The notes under the pieces are model-generated. The model was not told the origin of the DNA. It worked only from the letters and a program-made list of their open reading frames with translations, and ran no database searches. A DNA stretch of 64,000 bases from contig NZ_CP139438.1 in NCBI RefSeq assembly GCF_034258515.1, forward strand, positions 3,410,001 to 3,474,000. The letters are read 5' to 3'. The position numbers and the translations under genes were made by a program. The DNA is from Pseudarthrobacter oxydans. Lineage in GTDB: Bacteria > Actinomycetota > Actinomycetes > Actinomycetales > Micrococcaceae. This document shows, piece by piece, positions 45,725 to 54,612 of the stretch. Positions within the stretch are counted from its first letter, which is position 1, and each line of letters begins with the position of its first letter.

Positions 45725-47590
45725 ATGGTTCCTTCGACAATAAAGCCACAGGATCCAGGCTCGGCCGTACCCTCTGAGGACAAACGCCCGCCGCGAACGA
45801 AGCGTCGAATTATCCCATTCGTCGTTTCATCAGTGTGCTTGGTCGCTTTAGCTGGGGCGGGAGCCTTGTGGCTAGGCGTTCAGGCATCAATCATTGATAA
45901 GGAGTTGAACGAGGCAACCCGTCTCGTTGCAACTCTAAAGGATCAGATTGCAAATGACGACGCGTTAAAGGCTGCCGAGACAGCTGACCACATCCGGGAA
46001 AAAACGGCCGCCGCCACTGATGCTACTCGTGATCCTGTCTGGACTCTCGCGGCAAGCCTTCCAGGGCTCGGACCAAACCTCAGCGCAGTGTCAGAGGTGG
46101 CACGCGCCGCTGACGACGTGGCCACTCTCGGGCTTCGACCTCTCGTAAGTGTCTACAGCTCACTGGATTGGGACGCTCTCCTGCCAAGTACCGAAGCCAC
46201 CGACTTGAAACCATTGCAGACCGCATCACCAAGCGTGTCAGCGGCAGCGCAAGCTGTGCGGAACTCCGCCGATCGACTCGGATCGATTGACACGAGCAAG
46301 CTCCTGCCCCAGGTGACCGAACCCCTAAACCGAGCTAAGGACGAACTCCATTCAGTCACAGGAACGCTAGATGCTGCAGCAAGTGCATCGCGGATAGCTC
46401 CAGGGATGTTGGGAGTGGAGGCGCCGAGAAACTATCTCTTAATGATCCAAAATAATGCCGAGATTAGGGCCACCGGCGGAATACCAGGAGCATTGGCAAT
46501 CCTCACAATCGACAACGGCAGGCTCAGCCTTGGTGCGCAAAGCAGCGCCGGTGAAGTGGGAGTGATGGCGCCGCCTTTGCCTGTGGAAGCAGAACAACAG
46601 GCGATCTACTCCGCGCGTTTGGGTAAGTTTATGCAAGATGTGAATTTATCCCCTGATTTCCCCTCGGCGGCAGCAACTGCACAACAGATGTGGGAACGAA
46701 AGACCGGCCAACGGGTTGATGGTGTAATTGCGATTGATCCGATAGCACTTAGTTACATCCTGAAGGCCACTGGGCCAGTGCAACTCACCGGGGCAGAAGC
46801 GGCCGCTTCAACCCAATTGGGACTCCCGACGGAGCTCAGTCACACTAACGTGGTGAGCACGCTGTTATCCGATGTGTATTCGAAGGTTGAGCAACCCCGA
46901 GATCAGGATGCATATTTTGCAGGCGTCGCACAGGAGATATTCTCAGCACTTTCCGACGGACAAGGCGATGCTGATGGACTCGTCAAAGGATTGACCCGCG
47001 CCTCGGAAGAGGGCAGGGTCCTCGTCTGGTCCCGGTCTGCCGACGAGCAGGCTGTACTTGCACGTTATCCGCTAGGGGGTGCTATCTCCGGACCGAGTGT
47101 TTCTCCGGCGCAGTTCGGCGTGTACTTCAACGACGGCACCGGGGCAAAAATGGACTACTACGTCAAGCGTACCGTCCAGCTGGTAAAGGAATGCCCTAGG
47201 GACGGATACGAGGAGACAACGGTCCGTATCACGAGCACAAATACTGCCCCCGTCGATGCCGCCACCGCTTTGCCCGCATATGTCACGGGCAACGGTCACT
47301 TCGGTGTGCCGGCAGGCTCAGTTCAGACCAACATCCTTGCCTACGGCCCTGTGCAAGCAAATGTGGAGACTGCGAAAGTCGACGGTCGGCGGACAGACTT
47401 CGCACCGTATCTACACAGCAACCGGCCTGTTGGGGTCATTGCCGTCGTATTGGGACCAGGTGAGAGCACGACGGTCGAGTTCACCTTCGGCAAAATCGTC
47501 CAGCACACGGAACCTGACTTGTTTGTCACGCCGACGGTTCAAGCTGTAAAGGACGTGATGCTCCCGATAGAAAATGCTGTTTGCGGCTGA
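45725..47590 (+). CDS. DUF4012 membrane-anchored exported protein
   Basis: 621 residues. A basic N-terminus with one membrane span (about 30-52, FVVSSVCLVALAGAGALWLG), a coiled region, then the DUF4012 core (NYLLMIQNNAEIRATGGIPG, DGVIAIDPIALSYILKATGP). The ATG lies two bases after the ugd stop, so the two are co-transcribed. The family is common in actinobacterial polysaccharide loci and distantly resembles LytR-CpsA-Psr organisation, but its biochemical role is not established. Confidence 0.85.
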   Translation: MVPSTIKPQDPGSAVPSEDKRPPRTKRRIIPFVVSSVCLVALAGAGALWLGVQASIIDKELNEATRLVATLKDQIANDDALKAAETADHIREKTAAATDATRDPVWTLAASLPGLGPNLSAVSEVARAADDVATLGLRPLVSVYSSLDWDALLPSTEATDLKPLQTASPSVSAAAQAVRNSADRLGSIDTSKLLPQVTEPLNRAKDELHSVTGTLDAAASASRIAPGMLGVEAPRNYLLMIQNNAEIRATGGIPGALAILTIDNGRLSLGAQSSAGEVGVMAPPLPVEAEQQAIYSARLGKFMQDVNLSPDFPSAAATAQQMWERKTGQRVDGVIAIDPIALSYILKATGPVQLTGAEAAASTQLGLPTELSHTNVVSTLLSDVYSKVEQPRDQDAYFAGVAQEIFSALSDGQGDADGLVKGLTRASEEGRVLVWSRSADEQAVLARYPLGGAISGPSVSPAQFGVYFNDGTGAKMDYYVKRTVQLVKECPRDGYEETTVRITSTNTAPVDAATALPAYVTGNGHFGVPAGSVQTNILAYGPVQANVETAKVDGRRTDFAPYLHSNRPVGVIAVVLGPGESTTVEFTFGKIVQHTEPDLFVTPTVQAVKDVMLPIENAVCG

Positions 47591-47629
47591 GATGTGGACG
47601 GCTCGTTAACACTATGTAAACCGACTGGA

Positions 47630-47658
47630 TTGAGATTGCTCACAGGGAAGACTAGATG
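47630..47658 (+). promoter_or_regulatory. Candidate promoter of LANTG protein gene
   Basis: TTGAGA, 17 bases, TAGATG, about 110 bases before the ATG at 47768. A GGAT-AACT-ATCC palindrome lies in the leader near 47675, and a GGGGGGA run supplies the ribosome binding site. Confidence 0.4.
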
Positions 47659-47767
47659 GTAGCTTCTTACTTGGGATAACTATCCGAAGTTCTGCACAGG
47701 GTCTCGTGTGGAGGGGAACACTCCCCAGATCGGGTACATCAAAACTTAAACGTCTCCGGGGGGACAC

Positions 47768-48361
47768 ATGAAAAAAACACTCGCAGCACTCGCACTTGCC
47801 GGTTCCATTGCGCTTGTAGGCGCGGCTCCTTCAATGGCAGCCACCTACCCCGCCCTACCGCCTCAGGCCGCCGTTTCTGACGGTGTAGTCGGTCCGGGTG
47901 AGGACTTCATTTTCAGTGGTCAGGGCTTCCTTGCTGGCGAAACTCTCACCATCACCGTGACTCCGGGCGACGCTCCGGCCTCGGACGGCGCAAGCATCGC
48001 CGGAGGTGCGGCTGTCGCGGCGAAGATCAATCTTTACCTGGCTCCGAGCACTCTCAGCACGACGGCTGACGCGCAGGGCAGGTTCTCAATTCCCATTTCC
48101 ATCAGCGAAGCCGGCACCTACTCCATCACGGCAACCGGCAACACCTCCGGTGTAACCGTTGGTCCTGTGACGGTTAAGGTTGTCGCTTCACTCGCCAACA
48201 CGGGCGGCGCCCCGCTGGCTAACACGGGCAGCGGCCTGGCCAACACGGGCGCTGACTCCGGTCTGATCCTCTGGACCCTGGTCGGGGCTGGAGCTTTGGC
48301 TGCCGGCGCAACTTCGGTTGTTGTTGTTCGCCGCCGTGCCAAGGCTGAGGCTGCTGCCTAA
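47768..48361 (+). CDS. Sortase-anchored surface protein with three LANTG motifs
   Basis: 197 residues: a signal peptide (MKKTLAALALAGSIALVGAA, cleaved near SMAA), a mature beta-type domain with TLTITVTPGD and SITATGNTSGVTVG, then LANTG three times within 18 residues (SLANTGG, PLANTGS, LANTGADSG), a hydrophobic span and RRRAKAEAAA. LAxTG is the signal used by class E sortases of high-GC Gram-positives; no sortase gene is in the window. The gene is monocistronic with a strong terminator, suggesting high expression on the cell wall. Confidence 0.87.
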   Translation: MKKTLAALALAGSIALVGAAPSMAATYPALPPQAAVSDGVVGPGEDFIFSGQGFLAGETLTITVTPGDAPASDGASIAGGAAVAAKINLYLAPSTLSTTADAQGRFSIPISISEAGTYSITATGNTSGVTVGPVTVKVVASLANTGGAPLANTGSGLANTGADSGLILWTLVGAGALAAGATSVVVVRRRAKAEAAA

Positions 48362-48383
48362 CAGCAACAGGCAATAACCACTG

Positions 48384-48432
48384 AAGAAGGTGGGTGTACT
48401 CCAGAAATGGGGAACACCCACCTTCTTTCTTT
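48384..48432 (+). terminator. Rho-independent terminator of LANTG gene
   Basis: A 14-bp perfect stem (AAGAAGGTGGGTGT) with a 16-base loop, followed by TCTTT. Confidence 0.9.
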
Positions 48433-48485
48433 AAGGTCTCAACGGGCTAAGCAACGAAGGCTGGGGGTGGGACTGTGGTATCAAT

Positions 48486-49094
48486 ATGAGCTATGGGGAG
48501 ACATTGGCGCAGAACACCGAGAGAGTACGACTTCTCCATACCACTCCCCCGCCCGCAGGTGCTCCGCTACGCCCTTCTTTTACTTCTGGCGGCATCCGCC
48601 ACCGCGACCACAGCATTAGCCCTTCTACGGACCTCCTGAGGCCCAGCTTGGGGCACCTCCGCGACCAAAGGCTTTGGCAGGTCATCCTCGCAGCCATGCT
48701 GATTGCTCTGTCCGTCATGGCGTTTTGGCCAAGCCCCGTCGATCAGCCGTTACAAGGTCAACTGGCTGCTGTGCGGGATTACCTTCATCGCCACGGAATT
48801 CCAGCTTGGTTCAACTACAACTTTGTTGAGGCATCGGCAAATGTAGCGCTCTTCGTGCCGCTAGGAATAGTAAGCTCGCTGGCCTTTCCTGATAAATGCT
48901 GGTGGCAGGTTGGAGCATTTGGCCTGCTGATTTCCGGCTGCATGGAGCTGGGTCAGCTGCTATTTCTTCACAACCGCTTTTCGACCCCGCAAGACCTCGT
49001 GACAAACGCGTCAGGAGCAGTCACAGGCGCGCTCCTGACCGGATGGGCGCTCAAAAGACTAGAGGCCCGCCACCCTGCGGTAGCGGACCTCTAG
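48486..49094 (+). CDS. VanZ-like membrane protein
   Basis: 202 residues; ATG 48486 follows a GGGGGTGGGA stretch. After a polar N-terminus of about 65 residues come four membrane spans, with the VanZ-type NYNFVEASANVALFVPLGIV, GCMELGQLLFLHNRFSTPQD and DLVTNASGAVTGALLTGWAL. VanZ-like proteins often accompany cell-surface polymer genes; their molecular role is unclear. Convergent with galU. Confidence 0.83.
   Translation: MSYGETLAQNTERVRLLHTTPPPAGAPLRPSFTSGGIRHRDHSISPSTDLLRPSLGHLRDQRLWQVILAAMLIALSVMAFWPSPVDQPLQGQLAAVRDYLHRHGIPAWFNYNFVEASANVALFVPLGIVSSLAFPDKCWWQVGAFGLLISGCMELGQLLFLHNRFSTPQDLVTNASGAVTGALLTGWALKRLEARHPAVADL
49059..49094. terminator. Bidirectional hairpin at VanZ/galU junction
   Basis: CTAGAGG-C-CCGC pairs with GCGG-A-CCTCTAG across an 11-12 base loop, ending on the VanZ stop codon, between the convergent VanZ and galU genes. 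Confidence 0.7.
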
Positions 49095-49113
49095 AAGGTA
49101 TTGAAGCGCAAAG

Positions 49114-50004
49114 CTAGTTCACGAAGCCCTTCATCCAGGTCTTCAGGTCCTCGCCGAACTCCACGCGCTCAGACGCGAGTGTGATGACGGCTTTGAGGTA
49201 GCTCAGCTTATCGCCGGTGTCGTAGCGGCGGCCCTTGAAGACCACGCCGTACACGCCGGAGCCTTCGCCCTCGCCTGCAGCCAGGGTCTGCAGCGCATCG
49301 GTCAGCTGGATCTCGCCGCCGCGGCCCGGCTCGGTGTTCTCCAGGACGCCGAACACTGACGGGTGCAGCACATACCGGCCGATCACCGCGAGGTTGGACG
49401 GCGCCTCCCCCACGGCAGGCTTCTCAACGAGGCTGTTCACGCGGACGTAATTCTCGCCGTCCTCCGCTGTGATGTCCGCGCAGCCGTAGGCGCTGATCTG
49501 GGACGGGTCCACCTCGATTAGGGCGATCACTGAACCGCCTGTCTTCTGCTGCACCTCCATCATGGTGCTGAGCAGGTCCTCGTCCTCGTCGATGAGGTCG
49601 TCGCCGAGCAGGACGGCAAAGGGCTCGTTGCCCACGTGCTGGCTGGCGCACAGCACCGCGTGGCCCAGGCCCTTGGCCTCGCCCTGGCGGACATAGTGGA
49701 TGGGGCCCAGCTCCGAGGCGTACTGAACGGACTCCAGGCGGTCCTTGTCCCCCTTGAGCTCCAGGGCGCGCTCCAGGCCCGGTTCGCGGTCGAAGTGGTC
49801 CTCGAGGGAGCGCTTGTTGCGTCCCGTGATCATCAGCAGGTCCGTGAGGCCGGACTTCACGGCTTCCTCAACGACGTACTGGATGGCCGGCCGGTCTACG
49901 ACCGGCAGCATTTCCTTCGGCATTGCCTTGGTGGCGGGCAGGAAGCGAGTCCCCAATCCGGCAGCAGGAATGACGGCTTTGGTGATAGCTTTCCCCGTAG
50001 TCAT
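49114..50004 (-). CDS. galU: UTP-glucose-1-phosphate uridylyltransferase
   Basis: 296 residues. N-terminal nucleotidyltransferase signature VIPAAGLGTRFLPATKAMPK with EMLPVVDRPAIQYVVEEA; LLGDDLIDEDEDLL holds the metal-binding aspartates; GRYVLHP and GRGGEIQLTDAL follow. It makes UDP-glucose, the substrate for Ugd and for glycosyltransferases. It lies 54 bases downstream of the PqqD/HPrK operon on the same strand and may be its last gene. Confidence 0.94.
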   Translation of the reverse strand: MTTGKAITKAVIPAAGLGTRFLPATKAMPKEMLPVVDRPAIQYVVEEAVKSGLTDLLMITGRNKRSLEDHFDREPGLERALELKGDKDRLESVQYASELGPIHYVRQGEAKGLGHAVLCASQHVGNEPFAVLLGDDLIDEDEDLLSTMMEVQQKTGGSVIALIEVDPSQISAYGCADITAEDGENYVRVNSLVEKPAVGEAPSNLAVIGRYVLHPSVFGVLENTEPGRGGEIQLTDALQTLAAGEGEGSGVYGVVFKGRRYDTGDKLSYLKAVITLASERVEFGEDLKTWMKGFVN

Positions 50005-50058
50005 AGCTGAACCTTACAAATCAGGGGTAGACAAAGGCAATTTCTCCGCTTAAAGGGC

Positions 50059-50967
50059 TTACCGAAGTCCGCGGAGATCGCGCACGAGCCGCGGAGCTGA
50101 ACGGAGGAATCTTGCCCATCTGGCCCGGTGCTGCACGAGCCGTCCCCGGAAGGACATGTCGGCGTTGATGTTTTGGCTCAGGAGGACTTCGGGAGGCGGG
50201 AACATAGCGCGCCACAGCATCCCGGGCTTCTCCCGCCACGGCGCCTGGACGATCGCCACGAGCCGGGCGCTTCCCGGTTCCCTGGCCATCAGCCGGTTGC
50301 TCCACTCCACTGACGGCTCCGGCCATTCCGACGCAGCGGTGTGAGGCAGAAGGTCCTCAAGAAAGGGGCGCATGGCCGCCAGGGAGCCGGTCGCCGTCGC
50401 GACGTCCAGGATGGCCAGCGCGTGGGAGTGGTGTGTGGTGATATCCGCCAGAAATTCGAGCTCCTGCCGGCATGCAGGCAGGTGGGGCGACCGTAGGGCA
50501 TGCATTGCCAGGATCAGGATTCCAAGGGCCCTAGACGGGACCTGCACCCCCTGACCAGCCAGCTCAAGGTGCTCGGTGCGTGCCCACATCACCTCGAAAC
50601 ACTGGGGCGGCGGAACTTCCATTCCCGGAAAGCGGAAGTGGACATCGATGCAGCACGGCCAGTCAGGGTGGTCCAACGTAACCGAGTGCTTTGGGAAAGC
50701 CCAACTGTCTGGGTCAACGGGGCGTTCCCGCCAGCCCCTCTGCCGCAGCCCTTGCAGCAGGAGTTCCAAGGCGGAGGGTTCCACGAAGACGTCCACGTCA
50801 GCTGACGTCTTGGGCTGGCGCAAACCCTGGATAACACTCGCCGGCCCCTTGATGAAGAAGGCCCGGATGCCTAAGGTGTCCGCCAGCCGCGCTACCAGGG
50901 CGTGGCCCAGGAGCACGCCCTCGGAGATGCTGAGCTGCGTGACACTGCCGTCGTCCGCCGCGGGCAC
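50059..50967 (-). CDS. NTP_transf_5-type nucleotidyltransferase-like protein
   Basis: 302 residues. AFFIKGPASVIQGLRQPKTS followed by ADVDVFVEP, then CCIDVHFRF, matches the uncharacterised nucleotidyltransferase family (NTP_transf_5), with the DVDVF aspartates as likely metal ligands. Such genes are repeatedly found with PqqD-like and HPr-kinase-like genes, as here. Substrate is unknown. It starts three bases after the BY-kinase stop, so it is in the same operon. Confidence 0.78.
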   Translation of the reverse strand: MPAADDGSVTQLSISEGVLLGHALVARLADTLGIRAFFIKGPASVIQGLRQPKTSADVDVFVEPSALELLLQGLRQRGWRERPVDPDSWAFPKHSVTLDHPDWPCCIDVHFRFPGMEVPPPQCFEVMWARTEHLELAGQGVQVPSRALGILILAMHALRSPHLPACRQELEFLADITTHHSHALAILDVATATGSLAAMRPFLEDLLPHTAASEWPEPSVEWSNRLMAREPGSARLVAIVQAPWREKPGMLWRAMFPPPEVLLSQNINADMSFRGRLVQHRARWARFLRSAPRLVRDLRGLR

Positions 50968-50970
50968 TGC

Positions 50971-52509
50971 CTAGTCCCTGGCCGCCCTGCGGCCGCTGAG
51001 CGCGACCTCGAGGGGCCCACCGGATTCGGTAGCCGCCCCGACGCCAGGGCGCAGGAGTTCAGCAGCAGGCACCGGGCTGTGTGCGGACGTATACGTTCCG
51101 TAGTAGGAGTAGGCATCGGTACCCCGGGTGGGCACGTAGTTGAGGACCGCGCCCAGGATCCGTCCCTTGACCTTGTCCAGGTTCCCCATCGACTGTGCCA
51201 GCTGCTCCTGGGTGGTCCTGCCCGTCCGCACCACCACGATGGCGCCGTCCGCCGCGCGGGAGAGGACCGCGGCATCCGTCACCGGAAGCAGCGGCGGGGC
51301 GTCGATCAGGACGACTGCGTCTTCGGCAAGGGCGTTCAGTATGTTCCTCATGGCCCGGGACCCCAGCAGCTCGCTGGGATTCGGCGGGATGCGGCCTGAG
51401 CCGAGGACTGAGAGGTTCGGCAGGGCACCCCAGGGCTGCAGGACATCCGCCAACTCGGCGGAGCCGGTGAGGACATCGGTGACACCCGCGCCCGGAACCA
51501 GGTTGAAAACGTCCACCAGCGTGGGCCGGCGGAGGTCGCCGTCGACCACTACAACGTTCTCGCCGGCGGCCGCCATGGCGACCGCCAGGTTGGCCGTGAC
51601 AGTGGATTTGCCTTCTGCCTGCACGGAGCTGGTGACCACAATGATCCGCGGCGGCTGGTCCACGTCCAGGAAGCTGAGGTTGGTGCGCAGCTCCCGGAGG
51701 GCCTCTGCCATGGCTCCGCCGGCATCGTGGACCTGCGCCTCGGTACCGGCGTCCAGGACCGTGCTTTTTCCGTCCAGCCGGCGGTCCACCGGCAGGGTGC
51801 CGACCACGGGGACACCAAAGAGCCGTTCGACGTCGGCAGCCTTCCGGATGCGCCGGTCAAGCTGCCGGCGGATCACCGCATAGGCCACACCGAGGGCCAG
51901 GCCGACGAGCGCGCCCAGCGCCAGGTTGAGCTTGGTATTGGGTGAGGTGGGGCTGGCGGGGAGGACCGCCTTGCCCAGCGGAAGCACGCGCACAGCCGTT
52001 GCTGCGGGGGCCACCTGCGTGCCGTCCGGGGCTGCCGTTTCGATCGCCTCCACCTGGGCGGCGAGGCCGTTGACCCAGGCATCGGCCACGCGCTGCGCCG
52101 TGGCCGGGTCCGTGGACTGGGCGGTCACCCGGATCTCGGCGGTGTCCAGCGGGACCTTCACGGTGATGCTGCCGAGCAGTGCATCGGCGGTGGTCTTGAG
52201 CTCCAGCGAGGCGATGACCCGGTCCGCCACGAGCCGCGATTTTGCCACGGACTCGTAGTTCTTGACCTTGGCCTTGGCCAGGCTGTCCCCCGCCAGTGAC
52301 AGGCTCACGTTGTCCGAGCCCGGCGTGACCACAATGCCGCTGGAATCGGAGGAGTAGATCTTGGGCTGGAGGACGGTCCAGCCCAACGCCGCCAAGGTGG
52401 CCAGCAGGGTGAACGCGACAATGGCCTTCCAGTAGACCCGAAGGACCCGGAGGTAGTCCGTCAGGTCCATGCCGGCGGGCGCTTCGGCGGGAGCGACTGT
52501 TGCGCTCAT
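50971..52509 (-). CDS. Chain-length determinant / BY-kinase fusion, second copy
   Basis: 512 residues from ATG 52509 (GGAAGG at eight bases). Same design as 29703: MDLTDYLRVLRVYWKAIV with span 1, a Wzz region, span 2 (LNLALGALVGLALGVAYAVI), Walker A VQAEGKSTVT, A' VVVDGDLRRP, B VLIDAPPLLPVTDA, then a short tyrosine cluster YSYYGTY. The C-terminus has fewer tyrosines and a Gly/Ala-rich tail. It is embedded in the PqqD/HPrK operon, not in the glycosyltransferase operon. Confidence 0.9.
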   Translation of the reverse strand: MSATVAPAEAPAGMDLTDYLRVLRVYWKAIVAFTLLATLAALGWTVLQPKIYSSDSSGIVVTPGSDNVSLSLAGDSLAKAKVKNYESVAKSRLVADRVIASLELKTTADALLGSITVKVPLDTAEIRVTAQSTDPATAQRVADAWVNGLAAQVEAIETAAPDGTQVAPAATAVRVLPLGKAVLPASPTSPNTKLNLALGALVGLALGVAYAVIRRQLDRRIRKAADVERLFGVPVVGTLPVDRRLDGKSTVLDAGTEAQVHDAGGAMAEALRELRTNLSFLDVDQPPRIIVVTSSVQAEGKSTVTANLAVAMAAAGENVVVVDGDLRRPTLVDVFNLVPGAGVTDVLTGSAELADVLQPWGALPNLSVLGSGRIPPNPSELLGSRAMRNILNALAEDAVVLIDAPPLLPVTDAAVLSRAADGAIVVVRTGRTTQEQLAQSMGNLDKVKGRILGAVLNYVPTRGTDAYSYYGTYTSAHSPVPAAELLRPGVGAATESGGPLEVALSGRRAARD

Positions 52510-52530
52510 GGTGGTTCCTTCCACTCAAAT

Positions 52531-53781
52531 CTACATACGGCCCTGGGCCAGGACTGACTTTGCGATGAGCTGCTCCGTGGCTGCGGCGACGGCGTCCCGG
52601 TAGCCTTCCGGGGTGCCGTGCACCTTGCCGACTTCTTCGGCCAGCTGGTCCGGCGTTACGGGGCTGGCGGACGCCTCCCAGATGGCCGGGCCGATGCCGC
52701 TGAGCCGCACAACCTGGTTCTCCAGCATCACCAGCAGGTCTCCGCCGATGGCGACGGCGTCCCTTGGTGCGACGCGGCGGAGGTAGCCCTCCGGGATGTG
52801 CCTGAAGCGGGCAGCTTCAGCCGCAGGGGCCTCCCACCCGCTGGTGTCCGCTGGCTGCATCCGGAACAGCGGCTCCAGGGCCGCAGGCAGGTCCGCGGCT
52901 TCCGTGTAGGTCACCTGCCAAACTCCCCCGACGCGGTCGATCAGGCGGCACAGCGACTGCAGCGGCTGGTGGATTGCTGCCTGCGAGGACGAGTCCGGGA
53001 TCAGGGCGAGCACGGCATCGGCCAGCGGGACCCTCTGGAGCTTCGGCGCCGCAGGGCGGCCGCCTGGGACCCGGTTCAACAGCACGATCGACTGGAGGAA
53101 GGGCCTGGCAGGGGCCGGCAGGAGTCCAAGCTCGTCCGGTCCCACCTGCTGCTTGGGGGTGCCTGGCCTTTGCTTCACGGACAGCGGCTTGGGGTAGGGC
53201 ACCACCGAGCCGTCCGGGCGGATGGCTACGGTCTCGTCCGTGACATACCCATAGACCTCTGCCAGCAGGGAAGCCGCGGTGGTCTTGCCCGTTCCGGACT
53301 TGGCCACCAGCGCCACAACGGCCCCAGTGGCAGGGTCCGCCACCCCGCAGGCGTGCAGCATCGTAAGTCCGCCCGCGTTGGCCAGGATGGCGGCCACCGT
53401 GAGCCGGGACGTGAGGTGCTCGGCCAACTCCTCGAAGGAGGCGGCCTGCAGCTGGAACGTACCGTCGTCGTACTTCTTTGACTGGTAGGTGACGGACGCC
53501 GTGAACGGCTGGTCCATGGTGGGCTCTGGCGGCAGCGGCGGGAGGAAGGGCCCGCCGCCGTCGACGCACCGCGCCCATGCCCAGCGCATGGCATCCCGCT
53601 GCTGCCACGTCACCGCAGCGCCCCAACAGACCGTGAACTGCGTTCCCAGGACGTCCAGGCACAGAAGATCGCTGCCTCTCGCCAATTCCTCGAGCAGGCG
53701 GTGCTGCCACGCCAAACGTGTTTTCTCCAGGGTTCCCGTGGACCTCACGCCGTCACCGGGAATCGCCGCGGACAGCCTCAA
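52531..53781 (-). CDS. HPr-kinase-like P-loop protein with C-terminal PqqD-like domain
   Basis: 416 residues. The middle has an HPr kinase/phosphorylase-type core: LTMLHACGVADPATGAVVAL, Walker A VAKSGTGKTTAASLL, VTDETVAI and PKPLSVKQRPG. The last 85 residues (RVAPRDAVAIGGDLLVMLEN, VVRLSGIGPAIWEAS, TPDQLAEEV) have the PqqD fold pattern. HPrK-like proteins near PqqD proteins are known from lasso-peptide and related modification systems. Here kinase and carrier-like domain are joined, with another PqqD gene 29 bases into its start. The target is unknown. Confidence 0.8.
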   Translation of the reverse strand: MRLSAAIPGDGVRSTGTLEKTRLAWQHRLLEELARGSDLLCLDVLGTQFTVCWGAAVTWQQRDAMRWAWARCVDGGGPFLPPLPPEPTMDQPFTASVTYQSKKYDDGTFQLQAASFEELAEHLTSRLTVAAILANAGGLTMLHACGVADPATGAVVALVAKSGTGKTTAASLLAEVYGYVTDETVAIRPDGSVVPYPKPLSVKQRPGTPKQQVGPDELGLLPAPARPFLQSIVLLNRVPGGRPAAPKLQRVPLADAVLALIPDSSSQAAIHQPLQSLCRLIDRVGGVWQVTYTEAADLPAALEPLFRMQPADTSGWEAPAAEAARFRHIPEGYLRRVAPRDAVAIGGDLLVMLENQVVRLSGIGPAIWEASASPVTPDQLAEEVGKVHGTPEGYRDAVAAATEQLIAKSVLAQGRM

Positions 53782-54034
53782 TCAGGCGCTGGGCTTCGAG
53801 GCTGGCGAGGAAGCTTTCCACCTGGGCCTGCATCTGGCCTGCCTGGTCCTCAAAGCTGGCCTCAAGCTCCGCGTAGATGTCCCGCTCGGTCCGCCGGCCG
53901 TCAATGAGGTCCCAGATGACTGCAGCGGAACCCTCGAGGACCACTGGCTGGGTTGCGTCCAGGTGCAGCAGGGCTACCCGGCTCCGGCGTTCGGTGCAGA
54001 CTTCCGCGACAAGGCCGCCACGTTTCCAGACCAT
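53753..54034 (-). CDS. PqqD-like peptide chaperone
   Basis: 93 residues, PqqD fold: VALLHLDATQPVVLEGSAAV, IWDLIDGRRTERDIYAELEA and FLASLEAQRLIE. PqqD-type domains bind leader peptides of modified precursors. Its ATG shares one base with the upstream stop (TGATG) and its end overlaps the HPrK-like gene by 29 bases, so the three are tightly coupled. It presumably recognises a protein encoded nearby; the Tat-type protein just upstream is the obvious candidate. Confidence 0.8.
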   Translation of the reverse strand: MVWKRGGLVAEVCTERRSRVALLHLDATQPVVLEGSAAVIWDLIDGRRTERDIYAELEASFEDQAGQMQAQVESFLASLEAQRLIEAVRGDSR

Positions 54035-54612
54035 CAGTAGGTAATCGTCACGGTGCCGGTGATAACCCGGTCCGTGTTGTCCGGAAGCCGCAGGGTGATG
54101 GTCAGAACGTAGGTGAGGATGCCGGAGGGTGCCGGATTGACACGCTCGTACTGGAAGAAGATGGGGACACTGACCGTCTGGCCGGCCGGAACCTCCTGGG
54201 CGGCCAGGGTGAACGTGGCGTTGTACTCATGGGCGCTCGTGTAAGCGGCGGACGTCAAGGTGGCGGACGTGATGGAGTGAACGCCGACACCCGCGCTTAC
54301 GGTCCCGACCGGCTTGATGTTGACCGTGCCGGTGATTGCCCCAGTGATTGCGCTGCCGCTGTTGATGATCTGGAAATTCGCCGGGCCCGTGCCCGTGCGG
54401 CTGGTACCTTGACCGGTGGCTGAGCTGGCAATGCTGATAGTGGAAGCAGCACTCAGGAGTGTGGTCGCCGAAAGTCCCGACGCCGCCGCGGCCGGTGCGG
54501 CGATGGCGGTTGCTATCACCGGCAGGGACCAGGCTACGCCCGCAACAACCCTGCGCCGGCTGATGCCGTGCTTTTCGCTCTCAGTGACCTTCGCGTGCAG
54601 AACCTCGGACAA
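54034..54612 (-). CDS. Exported protein with Tat-like signal, first gene of PqqD/HPrK operon
   Basis: 192 residues starting at TTG 54612 with GGGAG upstream. The N-terminus MSEVLHAKVTESEKHGISRR, then a hydrophobic core WSLPVIATAIAAPAAAASG, is a Tat-like signal with a long polar head; the head might also act as a leader peptide. The mature part is a Thr/Ser/Ile-rich beta protein with repeated TGT/TIT motifs (GAITGTVNIKP, VITGTVTITY). No domain is recognised. It may be a cell-surface protein handled by the PqqD/HPrK proteins. Confidence 0.7.
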   Translation of the reverse strand: MSEVLHAKVTESEKHGISRRRVVAGVAWSLPVIATAIAAPAAAASGLSATTLLSAASTISIASSATGQGTSRTGTGPANFQIINSGSAITGAITGTVNIKPVGTVSAGVGVHSITSATLTSAAYTSAHEYNATFTLAAQEVPAGQTVSVPIFFQYERVNPAPSGILTYVLTITLRLPDNTDRVITGTVTITY

